Assembly (NCBI GenBank): GCA_050633905.1
Contig: JBOEHJ010000072.1
Span: 1 to 64,000, forward strand
DNA length: 64,000 nt
Source of the DNA: JANQPX01 sp050633905
GTDB taxonomy: Bacteria > Pseudomonadota > Alphaproteobacteria > Geminicoccales > Geminicoccaceae
Reading direction: 5' to 3'
The position numbers were made by a program, and so were the translations under genes. Below the pieces are notes generated by a model. That model was not told where the DNA came from. It ran no database searches and was given only the letters and a program-made list of their open reading frames with translations. Positions within the stretch are counted from its first letter, which is position 1. Every line of letters begins with the position of its first letter. Below, piece after piece: positions 17,715 to 27,183 of this stretch.

Positions 17715-20700
17715 CTATGCCGGTTTTACACGCCGCCCGACCCGACCTAGAAACCAGTCTTTTGCGCGCCCGATATCACGCTGGATACCGATCATCGCCG
17801 GGACCAGTAGAAGAACGATCAAGGTCGTCACCATCAAACCGAAGACGATGGTGATCCCCATGGGAATGAGAAAGCGTGCTTGCAGGCTGGATTCGAACAT
17901 CAGCGGCGACAGCCCGCCGATCGTGGTGGCTGATGTTAGAATTACCGCGCGCAGACGCGAGCAGGTCCCATCGATGATCGCCTGATCGGGTGATTGACCA
18001 TTGCTAAGGCGACGATCGATGGCGCTCACCAGAATGATGCTGTCGTTCACCAGAATGCCGGAAAGCCCCAAAAACGCGATCAGGCTCAGAATCGACATAT
18101 CGTAGCCCATGAACATATGCCCAAGAACAGCACCGATGAGGCCAAACGGAATGACGAGCATGACTGCAAAAGGGCGGGAGAAGCTTGCAAATACCCAGGC
18201 GAGAATCACATACATCAAGGCAAGGGCCAGCATGGCGCCGAGCCGGATATCAGCGAAGGTCTCGGCCTGTTCCTCAGCCTTGCCAGCGAAGCGATAATCG
18301 AGCCCATAGCGCTCGGTGATGGCCGCGATGCCGCCCTCGCTCAACGCCTCGATCACCTGCTCTTGCTTGATCAAGGCCTCATCCAGCTCAGCCGTGATGG
18401 AGGTGCGGCGAACGCCATCCTCCCGCTGGATTTGCGCATAACCTCGATCTTCATCGAGCGTGGCCACCTCGCCCAGCGTCACCTCCTGACCATCCGGGCC
18501 GCGCAGTAGAAAGTCGGGGAGGTTAAGGCGCTGTCGGGCGTCATTTGCTAGGCTCACGATCACCTCGACCTCTTCGTCACCGCGCGGGAAACGTTTGGCG
18601 ATGCGTCCTTGAAGGGCGTCGCGCAATTGCCGCCCAACACTCTCCGTCGTGAAACCGAGAGCCCTTCCTCTGGGCGTGAGCCCAATCAGGATTTCTTCCT
18701 TGCCATAGGGCAGGTCGTCATCGATCTGGCTGACGCCAGGCAGCCGATGCAGCAATGCTTGAAGCTCGAGGGAGGCTTGCTTCAGTTCATTGAGTGAGTG
18801 GCCGCCGCGCAGGCGGATGTCGAGTTCACGGCCAGGCGGGCCGCCGGATCGTTCCTTCAGCGTCATCGCCTCGACATTGGGCATGTCCGGAATACGCTCG
18901 CGCCAGGCCTCGATCAGACGGTCGAGGCTCACCGGTCGAAGATCGGACGAGACCAGTTCAACATGGATCGAACCGAAGTTATCGCCTCTGAGGCGGCGAT
19001 TGGCGGCATTGCGATCGATCGTCGTGCCGAGTCGGATGAAGCTCATCACCACAAGCTCGTCCGGGTCGTCGACAAACTCTTCGGTGGTTGTGTAAAGAGC
19101 GTTGTCGATCTCGGCGAGCACGGCTTCGGTCATCTCACGGCTGGAGCCTGGCGACATCGAAAGATTGACCTCGATCGTGTCCGATTCAGGCGTCGAGAAA
19201 AACACGAAACCAACGCGCCCGCCCATGATCAGGCCGATCGAAAGGATCAGGGCGCCGATCGCGGTCGCCGCTGTCGCATAGCGCCAGGCCAGGACCCGTT
19301 GGATCCAGCGGCGAAATACCACATCGCGAAAATGATCGAACCCGCGATTAAACCGAAGGCGCCAACCGCTCGGCTTCAAGTTGTGGCGCAACGCACCCCG
19401 CATATGGCAGGGAAGAACGAAAAAACACTCAACGAGACTTGCGATCAGAACGGCAATCACGACCAGCGGGACTTCGCGAATGATTGTGCCGATGATGCCG
19501 CCGATGACAAAGATCGGCAGGAAGGAAGCGATCGTGGTGAGCGAGGCGCTGGTAACCGGCGCCACCATCTGCAGTACCCCAAGTTCCGCCGCCTCTTCCG
19601 GACTTAGTCCTTGTTCCCTCAGCGCTGCTGCATTCTCGCCAACCACGATGGCGTCGTCCACCACGATGCCAATGGCGAGCAGCATAGCGAATAGGCTGAT
19701 CATGTTGATGGTCTGGCCGTTCAGCCATAAAACGGCAAGCATCGCCATCAAGGAGATCGGGATGCCGGCGGCGATCCAAAAGGCGACACGGCTATTCAAG
19801 AACAGAAACAGGATGCCGATCACCAGGATCAATCCACCAGCGCCGTTGCGCAGCAGTAGATCGATGCGATCCCGGATCAGATTGGCCAGCACATCATAGG
19901 TGTCAACCTTGACGGTTGCTGGCAGGATATCGGGAATCTCGTCGAGATAAAGATCGAGGCGATCCGCGACCTCCAGAGCATCCGAGGTCAGAGCGCGTTG
20001 AACATTGAGCTCGATCGCACGTTCACCGAGGCGCCGCCCCTCGGTCGAATCGAGATCAAATCCGTCTGTTACCTCTGCAATGTCACCGACGGTCAGTTTG
20101 TTACCCGATGGCGTCGAGCGCACTTCGATGGTGGCGATATCGTCAGCCGTTCGCGCCAGGCCTTGGGTACGCGGTTGGCGCTCAAAACTACCCCCTAGAT
20201 CACCGGTTGGTAGATCCTGGGACGAGCGGTTGATCGCCAAGGCGATGTCATCCAGTGTGAGATCAAGCCGGCGAAGTGTTGCCGGGACGACCTCGACCCG
20301 TATCTCCTCATCCCGTGCGCCAATCAGATTGACCCGATCGACGCCTCGGGCCAGCAGATCATCGCGCACCCGTTTGGCATATTCCTTAAGCTCTTTTTCG
20401 GTATGGGGCCCGGACAAGACAAGGCGCGCAATGGTATCATACCGGACGATCTGGCTGATCTTGGGGCGTTCACTATCTTCGGGCAGCGTCGTCACCTGGG
20501 CAACGGCACTCTCGACGTCCGAGAGTGCCTTTTGCATATTGACGCCCTGTTTGAATTCCAGATAGACGGCACCCAACCCCTCAGCTGCGACGCCTGTGGT
20601 CCGGTCGACACCGTCGAGAAAGCGGAGCTCAGGTTCCAGCGCTTCGACGATCGATGCCTCGGCATCCTCGGCCGTAGCGCCGGGCCAGGGCACATTCACG

Positions 20701-20894
20701 TGAACGACATCGATGCCGAAATCTGGAAAGAACTGACGATTGAGCTTGTTCAGAGCGAAAAAGCCGATCAGCAGCATCACCACCATCAGGAGATTGCCTG
20801 CGGTGGGGTGCCGCGCGAACAGCCGAATCAAACCGCCTTTTGATGTCGCCGCCGGCGTGCTTGATGGAGGATGAGTATCGTTGGGCAGGCTCAC
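17715..20894 (-). CDS. RND efflux pump inner-membrane permease
   Basis: Resistance-nodulation-division transporter of 1059 residues, which exports hydrophobic compounds using the proton gradient. The first transmembrane helix follows LFARHPTAGNLLMVVMLL near residue 27. The proton-relay motif GIVVDDAIVVGEN lies near residue 410, and the two large periplasmic loops have normal length. It is HAE-type. The start overlaps the stop of the periplasmic adaptor gene by four bases, so they form an operon. No outer-membrane TolC-type gene or regulator is adjacent, so a shared channel is likely. Substrates cannot be inferred. Confidence 0.92.
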   Translation of the reverse strand: MSLPNDTHPPSSTPAATSKGGLIRLFARHPTAGNLLMVVMLLIGFFALNKLNRQFFPDFGIDVVHVNVPWPGATAEDAEASIVEALEPELRFLDGVDRTTGVAAEGLGAVYLEFKQGVNMQKALSDVESAVAQVTTLPEDSERPKISQIVRYDTIARLVLSGPHTEKELKEYAKRVRDDLLARGVDRVNLIGARDEEIRVEVVPATLRRLDLTLDDIALAINRSSQDLPTGDLGGSFERQPRTQGLARTADDIATIEVRSTPSGNKLTVGDIAEVTDGFDLDSTEGRRLGERAIELNVQRALTSDALEVADRLDLYLDEIPDILPATVKVDTYDVLANLIRDRIDLLLRNGAGGLILVIGILFLFLNSRVAFWIAAGIPISLMAMLAVLWLNGQTINMISLFAMLLAIGIVVDDAIVVGENAAALREQGLSPEEAAELGVLQMVAPVTSASLTTIASFLPIFVIGGIIGTIIREVPLVVIAVLIASLVECFFVLPCHMRGALRHNLKPSGWRLRFNRGFDHFRDVVFRRWIQRVLAWRYATAATAIGALILSIGLIMGGRVGFVFFSTPESDTIEVNLSMSPGSSREMTEAVLAEIDNALYTTTEEFVDDPDELVVMSFIRLGTTIDRNAANRRLRGDNFGSIHVELVSSDLRPVSLDRLIEAWRERIPDMPNVEAMTLKERSGGPPGRELDIRLRGGHSLNELKQASLELQALLHRLPGVSQIDDDLPYGKEEILIGLTPRGRALGFTTESVGRQLRDALQGRIAKRFPRGDEEVEVIVSLANDARQRLNLPDFLLRGPDGQEVTLGEVATLDEDRGYAQIQREDGVRRTSITAELDEALIKQEQVIEALSEGGIAAITERYGLDYRFAGKAEEQAETFADIRLGAMLALALMYVILAWVFASFSRPFAVMLVIPFGLIGAVLGHMFMGYDMSILSLIAFLGLSGILVNDSIILVSAIDRRLSNGQSPDQAIIDGTCSRLRAVILTSATTIGGLSPLMFESSLQARFLIPMGITIVFGLMVTTLIVLLLVPAMIGIQRDIGRAKDWFLGRVGRRVKPA

Positions 20895-22129
20895 TCCGCC
20901 ACCTTGACCTTGAGGCCGGGCGCGATGCCGGCGAGACGTGAGGTCACGATGGGAACTCCGTCGGCAAGATCGGCGTCGATGAGAATGTCACCGCCATCGG
21001 TTGCGACCAAGGCGACCGTTTCGGGCCTAAGGCGATCATCCTCGACCACAAAGACGGTATCGCCGGCAAAAAGGGCGCTTGCCGGCAAGGCTACGACGTT
21101 TTCGTAAAGTTTGTCCTGCATCTCGACTTCGATGAATGCCCCTGGACGAAGTGGGATGCCGCTGAGGTCGCTAGTGATGCCGGCATAGACCGTGACACCG
21201 CCGCTTCGGCTATCGATCGTTGCCACGACGCGGGCGACTTCTCCCGTCAAGTCGAAGGCGGTTTCGCCCAAGCGCCAACGTCCGGTGATCTCTCTGCCGA
21301 TCAGCCCATTTTGCCATAGCCTGCCGAAATCCGCATCCGCGAGCTGAAAGCTGATCTCGAGTTTCCGGTCATCAATCAAGCGCGCGATACTGTCGCTCTT
21401 GCTGAGCTGCTTGCCGATCTGCGCATCGACGTCGGTGATGAAGCCGCTGAACGGTGCTTTGATCTCGGTTTTTTGAAGATCACGCTCAGCACGACGTAGC
21501 GCCACATCAAGTCTCGCGATCGCAGCTTCCTGCTGGTCCATTCTGGCATCGAGCATGATGACCGATTGCCGGCGCTGTTGAACGGTGCCTGTTTGCTGCG
21601 AAAGGGCGATCTTGGCCTCGTCAAAGGCCTTCTCGGAGGCCGTCCTGTTATCGGAAAGCCGTTGATAGCGCTCGACATCCCGGCCGACGAGCGCCAGCTG
21701 TTCCTGATCCAATTCGAGGGTCATTTCCTCCATCGTTTTGTTGGCAACGAGCTCGGCTTGCCGGGCCTTTGCCTCGCGTTGCTGTGCCTTCAACTCATCG
21801 ATCGCCGCTCGATAGTCGAAAGGATCGATCTTCAAGATTGTCTCACCCTGTTCGAAGCGTCCGCCATCGAAGAGTTTGGATGAGGCTTCGATCACCTTGC
21901 CTGCGACGTCGGGGCGGATTGTGACATCCCGCCCGGCAACCAGCTCGCCATAGAGGCGAAGGGTCGGCTGGTGGTCTCGATGATCGACCGCCGTTGCCCG
22001 AACTGTCCAGACACGCTCAACTTCAGGCGAGGGGTCGACAGCAGGTTTGGTGGCGCGAAGATAGCTTGCGCCTACAAGTGACACGGCGATCAGGATGATC
22101 GGCAGTAAGAGCTTTGGAACGAGGCGCAC
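20891..22129 (-). CDS. RND periplasmic adaptor (membrane fusion protein)
   Basis: HlyD/AcrA-type adaptor, 412 residues, linking the RND permease to an outer-membrane channel. A hydrophobic N-terminal anchor (LLLPIILIAVSLVGASYL) precedes a split lipoyl domain. Between the lipoyl halves is a long alpha-helical hairpin at about residues 110-215, rich in Gln, Glu and Arg. The beta-barrel domain follows (IKAPFSGFITDVDAQIGKQL and on), then a membrane-proximal domain. It is the first gene of a two-gene minus-strand operon. The 256-base region upstream should hold its promoter. Confidence 0.9.
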   Translation of the reverse strand: MRLVPKLLLPIILIAVSLVGASYLRATKPAVDPSPEVERVWTVRATAVDHRDHQPTLRLYGELVAGRDVTIRPDVAGKVIEASSKLFDGGRFEQGETILKIDPFDYRAAIDELKAQQREAKARQAELVANKTMEEMTLELDQEQLALVGRDVERYQRLSDNRTASEKAFDEAKIALSQQTGTVQQRRQSVIMLDARMDQQEAAIARLDVALRRAERDLQKTEIKAPFSGFITDVDAQIGKQLSKSDSIARLIDDRKLEISFQLADADFGRLWQNGLIGREITGRWRLGETAFDLTGEVARVVATIDSRSGGVTVYAGITSDLSGIPLRPGAFIEVEMQDKLYENVVALPASALFAGDTVFVVEDDRLRPETVALVATDGGDILIDADLADGVPIVTSRLAGIAPGLKVKVAE

Positions 22130-22385
22130 GTTAGCTCATCACCTTTTCTTTTGTTGATGGTTCGAAAGGCTATTGTTAACCCTGGATCAGATGTGGCGAT
22201 TGAGCATGACAACGACAAGATCATCGCCGCGCAAAGAGCTGGTGGGATCGTCCTCTGATATGGTGGTTCCGCGCAACGCCGTTGTCCCGTGATCTTATCA
22301 AGGATTCATTAACTATAACGGCCTAGTCTTAAGAGAAGATGAATGGCGCAAAGGGTGCCCATATTTCTCATAATTGAGGATTCAA

Positions 22386-23117
22386 TCAGCGGCGTTTTAA
22401 GGTGAGAAGATGCCCATTCGTTCTAAGCCAGCGTCGGTGTCGGTCGTAATCGGGCATAACCTGCTCGACGGCTTGCCAAAACGGTGGTTGATGATGCCGG
22501 TGCCGGAGATGGCAAAGCTCATGGACGACGACGTAATCGAACACCTCTACGGGCGCCAGAACAAGCCGCCAGTTGAGGTTGATGACATCGGCCGCCGTGC
22601 AGCTTCCCCATAGGCGCTTTTGGTCCTTAATGTGGAGGGCACTCGGGACGAGGTTGTTCGGCGGGCCAAAGCGTTCGATGGCGAGCATAGCGTCATCGCG
22701 GGCTTGGTTTCTTAGATGCTTGATGAGGACCCGTTCAGTCACGGCCTCGTGTTCGGTGGTGGATAGGTTTCTCGGTAGCTCCACCCTGAATCCATCCCCC
22801 TCGACGACTTTTGGGTGGGCGCGGTCAGCCGCCACGACCGTGAGCGGAGTAGGCTCGCCGCGAAAGGGAATTTGAACGCCGTCTCGAAGCTTTTCTGGGC
22901 CGGGATGTTTAGCCATCAGGGCCTGGTATTTCTCTACCTTGCTCCTGATCCAGCTTCGGTGACTGTCGATGAATGTCTGGACCTCGAGGTCGCGCGCGCG
23001 CTTGGGCACGACCACTTCTATGCCTTCCGGACGGACCGTCAGGCGCAGGCGTTTTGCTTTGGGACTCCTTCGGATCTCATAAGGGATGGCATTGAGACCG
23101 ATCATGAGTTCTGGCAT
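22386..23117 (-). CDS. YgjP/DUF45-type zinc metallopeptidase
   Basis: Predicted metallopeptidase of the YgjP (M48-like, WLM/SprT-related) group, 243 residues. It begins with the characteristic KRLRLTVRPEGIEVVVP strands. It carries the zinc motif HELCH (VVVHELCHLRHRHHQPPFW), with the family RLWGSCTAADVINLNWRL segment just before it. No signal peptide is present, so it is cytoplasmic. The substrate is unknown; in some bacteria the gene lies beside restriction-modification systems, which is not the case here. It is divergent from the SMP-30 gene, sharing a region of about 90 bases. Confidence 0.88.
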   Translation of the reverse strand: MPELMIGLNAIPYEIRRSPKAKRLRLTVRPEGIEVVVPKRARDLEVQTFIDSHRSWIRSKVEKYQALMAKHPGPEKLRDGVQIPFRGEPTPLTVVAADRAHPKVVEGDGFRVELPRNLSTTEHEAVTERVLIKHLRNQARDDAMLAIERFGPPNNLVPSALHIKDQKRLWGSCTAADVINLNWRLVLAPVEVFDYVVVHELCHLRHRHHQPPFWQAVEQVMPDYDRHRRWLRTNGHLLTLKRR

Positions 23118-23208
23118 TGTCGCCGGTTCTCCCGTGAAGCCATTTGCACCACCCAGGCAACGGGTTAAGGATGACGATGATGTTTGGCAAGATCAGGAAG
23201 GGAACAGC

Positions 23209-24132
23209 ATGAGCGAAATACGTGAAATCGCCAATGGGCTGCGCTTCCCTGAAGGTCCGATTGCGATGCCTGATGGATCCATTCTTTTGGTCGAAATCGC
23301 GCGCCGCACACTGACCCGTGTGCAACCCGATGGCAGCAAGGACATCGTTGCACAAACCGGTGGTGGCCCCAACGGAGCGGCAATCGGGCCCGATGGGAAG
23401 TGCTATATCTGCAATAATGGCGGTTTCGAATTCGCCCATGCCGGTGCCGGGCTGCAACCGATCCGTGAGGCCCATGATTATTCAGGTGGCCGGATTGAGC
23501 GGGTCGATCTTGAAAGCGGCGAGATCGAGGTCCTGTATCGCGGCACCGCCGACCATCGCCTGAACGGGCCGAACGATATCGTCTTCGATGACCTGGGCGG
23601 TTTCTATTTTACGGACCTAGGTAAGGTACGTTCGCGCGAGATGGATCGAGGAGTTCTTTATTACGCCAAGGCCGACGGCTCGATGATCAAGGAGGTGGCA
23701 TTTCCTCTGATCACACCGAACGGTATTGGCCTTTCGGCCGACAACAAAACCCTCTATGCGGCCGAAACGGAGGCTGCCCGCCTCTGGTCCTGGCCCATTC
23801 TGGCGCCGGGTGAGCTTGGCAAGGAACCATGGCCCATTCCCCATGGCGGTAAGCTGGTCAAGGGTGTGGGCGGGTATCAACGGTTCGATTCACTCGCCCT
23901 CGACAGCGGCGGGAATATCTGCGTTGCGACCTTGATCAATGGTGGAATCACGGTGATCTCGCCGGATGGTCGGGATGTCGAGCATGTTGCCATGCCGGAT
24001 CTTTGGACGACGAATATTTGCTTTGGTGGTAAAGATTTGAAAACCGCCTACATTACGCTTTCAAATGCTGGACGATTGGTTGCCATCGATTGGCCGCGAC
24101 CGGGCCTTGGATTGAACTATCTGAACACATGA
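23209..24132 (+). CDS. SMP-30/gluconolactonase-family lactonase
   Basis: Six-bladed beta-propeller of the SMP-30/gluconolactonase family, 307 residues from the ATG at 23209 (AGGAAGGGA upstream). Members hydrolyse sugar-acid lactones with a bound divalent metal. The metal-ligand glutamate region GLRFPEGPIAMPDGS is at the N-terminus. The conserved HRLNGPNDIVFDDLGGFYFTD lies near residue 115 and NGIGLSADNKTLYAAET near residue 172. A longer frame from 23086 only adds non-homologous residues. The downstream ankyrin gene overlaps its stop by four bases. The specific lactone is unknown. Confidence 0.88.
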   Translation: MSEIREIANGLRFPEGPIAMPDGSILLVEIARRTLTRVQPDGSKDIVAQTGGGPNGAAIGPDGKCYICNNGGFEFAHAGAGLQPIREAHDYSGGRIERVDLESGEIEVLYRGTADHRLNGPNDIVFDDLGGFYFTDLGKVRSREMDRGVLYYAKADGSMIKEVAFPLITPNGIGLSADNKTLYAAETEAARLWSWPILAPGELGKEPWPIPHGGKLVKGVGGYQRFDSLALDSGGNICVATLINGGITVISPDGRDVEHVAMPDLWTTNICFGGKDLKTAYITLSNAGRLVAIDWPRPGLGLNYLNT

Positions 24133-24590
24133 CTTTGTTGAGACGACATTTCCTTTCCTGTCTGCTCTTGCTCGCGCTTGTGGGCTGCAGTCAGCAAGAG
24201 CTGGCGGCTCCGTTTCGAACGAGTGTTGACCAAGAGCTCATCCTAGCTTCAATGAGGGGCGACGGGGTGGGTGTTTGGGCAGCCCTGGCCGCCAAGGCGG
24301 ATCCTGATTTTACCGATCGCTCCGGCAATACCGCATTGATCTTTGCAGCGCGTGACGGGCACCTGGAGATCGCTGAAATTTTGCTCGAATATGGCGCGAC
24401 GGTGGATTGGCAGGATGACGAGAAAGTCACGCCGCTGATCTTGGCATCATCACGCAATCATCCGGCGATCGTAACGCTTTTGCTGAACCATGGCGCAGCA
24501 TTAGCCATCAAGGATCAATGGGGGCGAACGGCACTCGACCATGCCGAACGTCGAGGCGCTGATGATCCCATTGCTGTGATGTTGAGATGA
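24129..24590 (+). CDS. ankyrin-repeat lipoprotein
   Basis: 153-residue protein with a lipoprotein signal (LLLLALVGCSQQ, lipobox VGC at Cys20) followed by about four ankyrin repeats (GNTALIFAARDGHLEIAEIL and VTPLILASSRNHPAIVTLL). The ATG at 24129 overlaps the stop of the lactonase gene as ATGA, so the two are translationally coupled. Ankyrin lipoproteins of this size are probably periplasmic protein-binding modules. Which protein it binds is unknown; a partnership with the lactonase is inference. Confidence 0.85.
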   Translation: MTLLRRHFLSCLLLLALVGCSQQELAAPFRTSVDQELILASMRGDGVGVWAALAAKADPDFTDRSGNTALIFAARDGHLEIAEILLEYGATVDWQDDEKVTPLILASSRNHPAIVTLLLNHGAALAIKDQWGRTALDHAERRGADDPIAVMLR

Positions 24591-24926
24591 CCGCGATCTT
24601 TCTGAAAGTGTTGGAATGAACCCATCCACTTGTCGTAGCGGTTTGGCAAGGACGAAGTCTTCGGCGATGAGACGGTCCAGTGATAGCGCTGCAGATCGCT
24701 GCAGCGCCAGGTGGCATGTCGTGAGCGCCAAAGAACATCCTCAGCCTTTTACCCTTTACCGCTGGTTGTTTTTCCAGACAGCTTCTAACTCTCTGTGGAC
24801 AACGTTATGAGATTGCTAGAAAAGTCATTGGGAGAGATTGTGGGGGATGGACGAACCTGACACCCCTGCTTATCAGATCATCAATGGACAAATCGTCGGT
24901 TCAAATTTGGAGAAGGCTTCCTCTTG
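24591..24926. other. intergenic region without a recognisable gene
   Basis: 336 bases between the ankyrin gene and the TAXI protein gene. Short overlapping ORFs on both strands look spurious. A GGAGAAGG ribosome site sits at its right end, just before the TAXI start. No terminator with a T-run was seen. Confidence 0.45.
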
Positions 24927-26906
24927 ATGGCCTCGTTGAATATGTCGTGCCTGTGTCGTTTTTTCTTACCGATTGCCTTCCTCGTTATGCTCACCTGGAC
25001 CATCCCGGCGGCATATGCGCAGGAACGGCTAAGCTATCAGCTTGGCACGGCGACGACGTCTGAATTGTCCCATGCCGTAGGTGTTACGCTTGCAGCCCTG
25101 GTCAAGTTGAAATTGCTGCCCGCCGAAGGGATCGATTTGAACGCGCAAAACACGTCTGGCTCGAGCGACAATGCGCGCCTGCTTGGGCAAGGTGATTTGG
25201 ATTTCGCCATCCTGACCAGTCTCGATACGCGTGACGTCGCCAATCGTCAGGCATTGTCGGAAGATAGTGATGCCGACAGCAACCTTCGATTGCTAACCAG
25301 TCTTTGGCAGGAGACCTACTACATCATCGCCAGACGGGACGTGATCCCTGAAGGACGGTTAGCCGACTTATTGGCATTGCAGGGAATTCGGGCATCTTTC
25401 GGTGAGCAGGGAACACGCGATCTGGCCATCATCCGAGCCTTTCTCAGCTCTTTCGACGTGCCGATCGATGACGCTTTCGATCTCCAAGATCTGAGCAGCC
25501 AAGAAGCAGCAACCGCCTTTTTAGAGGGCGAGCTGGATGTTGTCGTTCTGACGTCAAGCGCTTCGGATGTCGACCTGTTCTCATTCCTTGATGAGGCTGG
25601 CGAAGCGGCGGTTATTCTCGACGTCAGCGACGACGATCTCGAAGCGGCCAACGGCCGGGGATATGCCGCTTGGTCAAGTGTGCCCGTCCCCGCTGGCGTT
25701 TCCACCGACCAGGAAACGGTGAAGCAAACCTTCGCGATTGACTATCAGTTGGGCGCTGCTGCTGCCGTCGACGACGAGGTCGTTTATCAAATCACCAAGA
25801 CGATCTTCGACAATCTGCCCATATTGAGCGGCATGCATGGTGCAACGGAAAGCATCAGCCTGGAGAATGCCTTTCGGCAGGTTTTCCTGCCAATCCATCC
25901 AGGCGCTGAGCGGTATTACAGCGAGATCGGTCTTGAGCTGCCCGTGATCCCGACCCTTAGAATTAGCAATCTTACTGCGGCCGACTTTGTGACGCGATTC
26001 TCGTCCATCCAGGAGGCACGCCTTCGTTTGAGCGCTGACAATATTAGCATTCTTGGCGGGCAGGATGGCCATACCATCGGTCGGTTCACCAGCGAGCTGG
26101 CCGACGATCTGAAGGATCTGTCGCTCCGGATCGCAAGCATCAGCAGCCCTGACCCGGTCAACAATATTGCTCAGGTTCTTTACGCCAAAGGTATCGACAG
26201 CGCGTTGGTTCCCCTCGATGTTCTGGATTACGCTATCGAGGAAGACATCTATCCGGGCATCAAAGACAAGGTGGTGTACACAACGGAACTCTTTCCCCAA
26301 GAATTTCATCTGATCACGACGCCCGATATCACCACCATCGACGATCTCGTCGACAAGCCCGTCGGCATGGGAACGAAAGACAGCGGCTCGGCCTTTACCG
26401 CCTCGTTCCTGTTCGATGCGCTGAATATTCCCGTGGAACCAGTCTATATCGCGCCGAGAAGGGCTCTTGGTTTGCTGCGGAGCGGTGAACTTGCCGCGGT
26501 GGTTGTCGTTGCCGGCAAGCCGGCACCACTGCTGCAGGAAGAGGGTTACGCTAGTGAACTGCGGCTCCTCGAGGTTCCGCCTCTCGAAGGCAGTCCCTAC
26601 AGGAAAGCGGAGATCTCGGCTGCGGAATATCCCGGCATGATGGCAGCTGGCAGTTCGATAGATACCTTTGCGGTTCGGACGGCGTTGATCACCTATAATT
26701 GGCGGACCAGCAACCAGCGCTACGCGGCGTTGTCGACCTTCATTGCCGCTCTTTTCGACAAGCTTTCCAGCTTGCAGGGCAATTCAGCCGGGCTTCATCC
26801 CAAATGGAATGACATCAATCCATTCGCCGAAATTGAGGATTTGAGCCGCTTTGGCGCGGCGCAGAGCTGGCTAGACAAGGACCGCGGAGCGAGCGAAACC
26901 AACTAG
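24927..26906 (+). CDS. tandem double-domain TAXI solute-binding protein
   Basis: 659-residue secreted protein with a signal peptide ending at AAYAQ (about residue 31), followed by two successive TAXI-type substrate-binding domains. Domain 1 (about 33-340) begins LSYQLGTATTSELSHAVG and contains the family LLGQGDLDFAIL region. Domain 2 (about 345-640) begins with strand LRISNLTAAD and contains VDKPVGMGTKDSGSAF. Single-domain TAXI proteins are about 330 residues and normally feed TRAP transporters. No TRAP membrane genes lie near. The ATG at 24927 follows GGAGAAGG, and a TTG one codon earlier is less likely. It converges on the type III secretion operon. Confidence 0.75.
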   Translation: MASLNMSCLCRFFLPIAFLVMLTWTIPAAYAQERLSYQLGTATTSELSHAVGVTLAALVKLKLLPAEGIDLNAQNTSGSSDNARLLGQGDLDFAILTSLDTRDVANRQALSEDSDADSNLRLLTSLWQETYYIIARRDVIPEGRLADLLALQGIRASFGEQGTRDLAIIRAFLSSFDVPIDDAFDLQDLSSQEAATAFLEGELDVVVLTSSASDVDLFSFLDEAGEAAVILDVSDDDLEAANGRGYAAWSSVPVPAGVSTDQETVKQTFAIDYQLGAAAAVDDEVVYQITKTIFDNLPILSGMHGATESISLENAFRQVFLPIHPGAERYYSEIGLELPVIPTLRISNLTAADFVTRFSSIQEARLRLSADNISILGGQDGHTIGRFTSELADDLKDLSLRIASISSPDPVNNIAQVLYAKGIDSALVPLDVLDYAIEEDIYPGIKDKVVYTTELFPQEFHLITTPDITTIDDLVDKPVGMGTKDSGSAFTASFLFDALNIPVEPVYIAPRRALGLLRSGELAAVVVVAGKPAPLLQEEGYASELRLLEVPPLEGSPYRKAEISAAEYPGMMAAGSSIDTFAVRTALITYNWRTSNQRYAALSTFIAALFDKLSSLQGNSAGLHPKWNDINPFAEIEDLSRFGAAQSWLDKDRGASETN

Positions 26907-27030
26907 TGATATGACCACATCGATTGATGTGCATCAAATTCATAATCTCTATCTCAATCAATTAATTACGACTGTTGACCCAGCGAATCTGCTGATATCG
27001 CAAGGGCATGTTCCGATCATAAGGAACCAG

Positions 27031-27082
27031 CCCTCTTCCCCGCCCAGCTACCGATATGGCGCAATTCCGCGAGGGAAGAGGG
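27031..27082. repeat. 10-bp inverted repeat between convergent genes
   Basis: CCCTCTTCCC at 27031-27040 is perfectly complementary to GGGAAGAGGG at 27073-27082, with a 32-base loop. It lies between the convergent TAXI and TPR-lipoprotein genes. No T-run follows on either strand, so it may be a Rho-assisted terminator structure or a small repeat element. Confidence 0.6.
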
Positions 27083-27183
27083 CGGCGCTGCGTAATGCTT
27101 AGTCAGGAAAATACTCGAGGCAATGTCCGAAAGTTGCGCAGCAAGTCTTGGTCCGGAGTGGTCGAGTTCTTGCTTATGGCGCC

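Noticed and set aside
26911..27102. 63-codon ORF right after the TAXI gene
   Set aside because: It overlaps the inverted repeat at 27031-27082 and shows no protein-like pattern.
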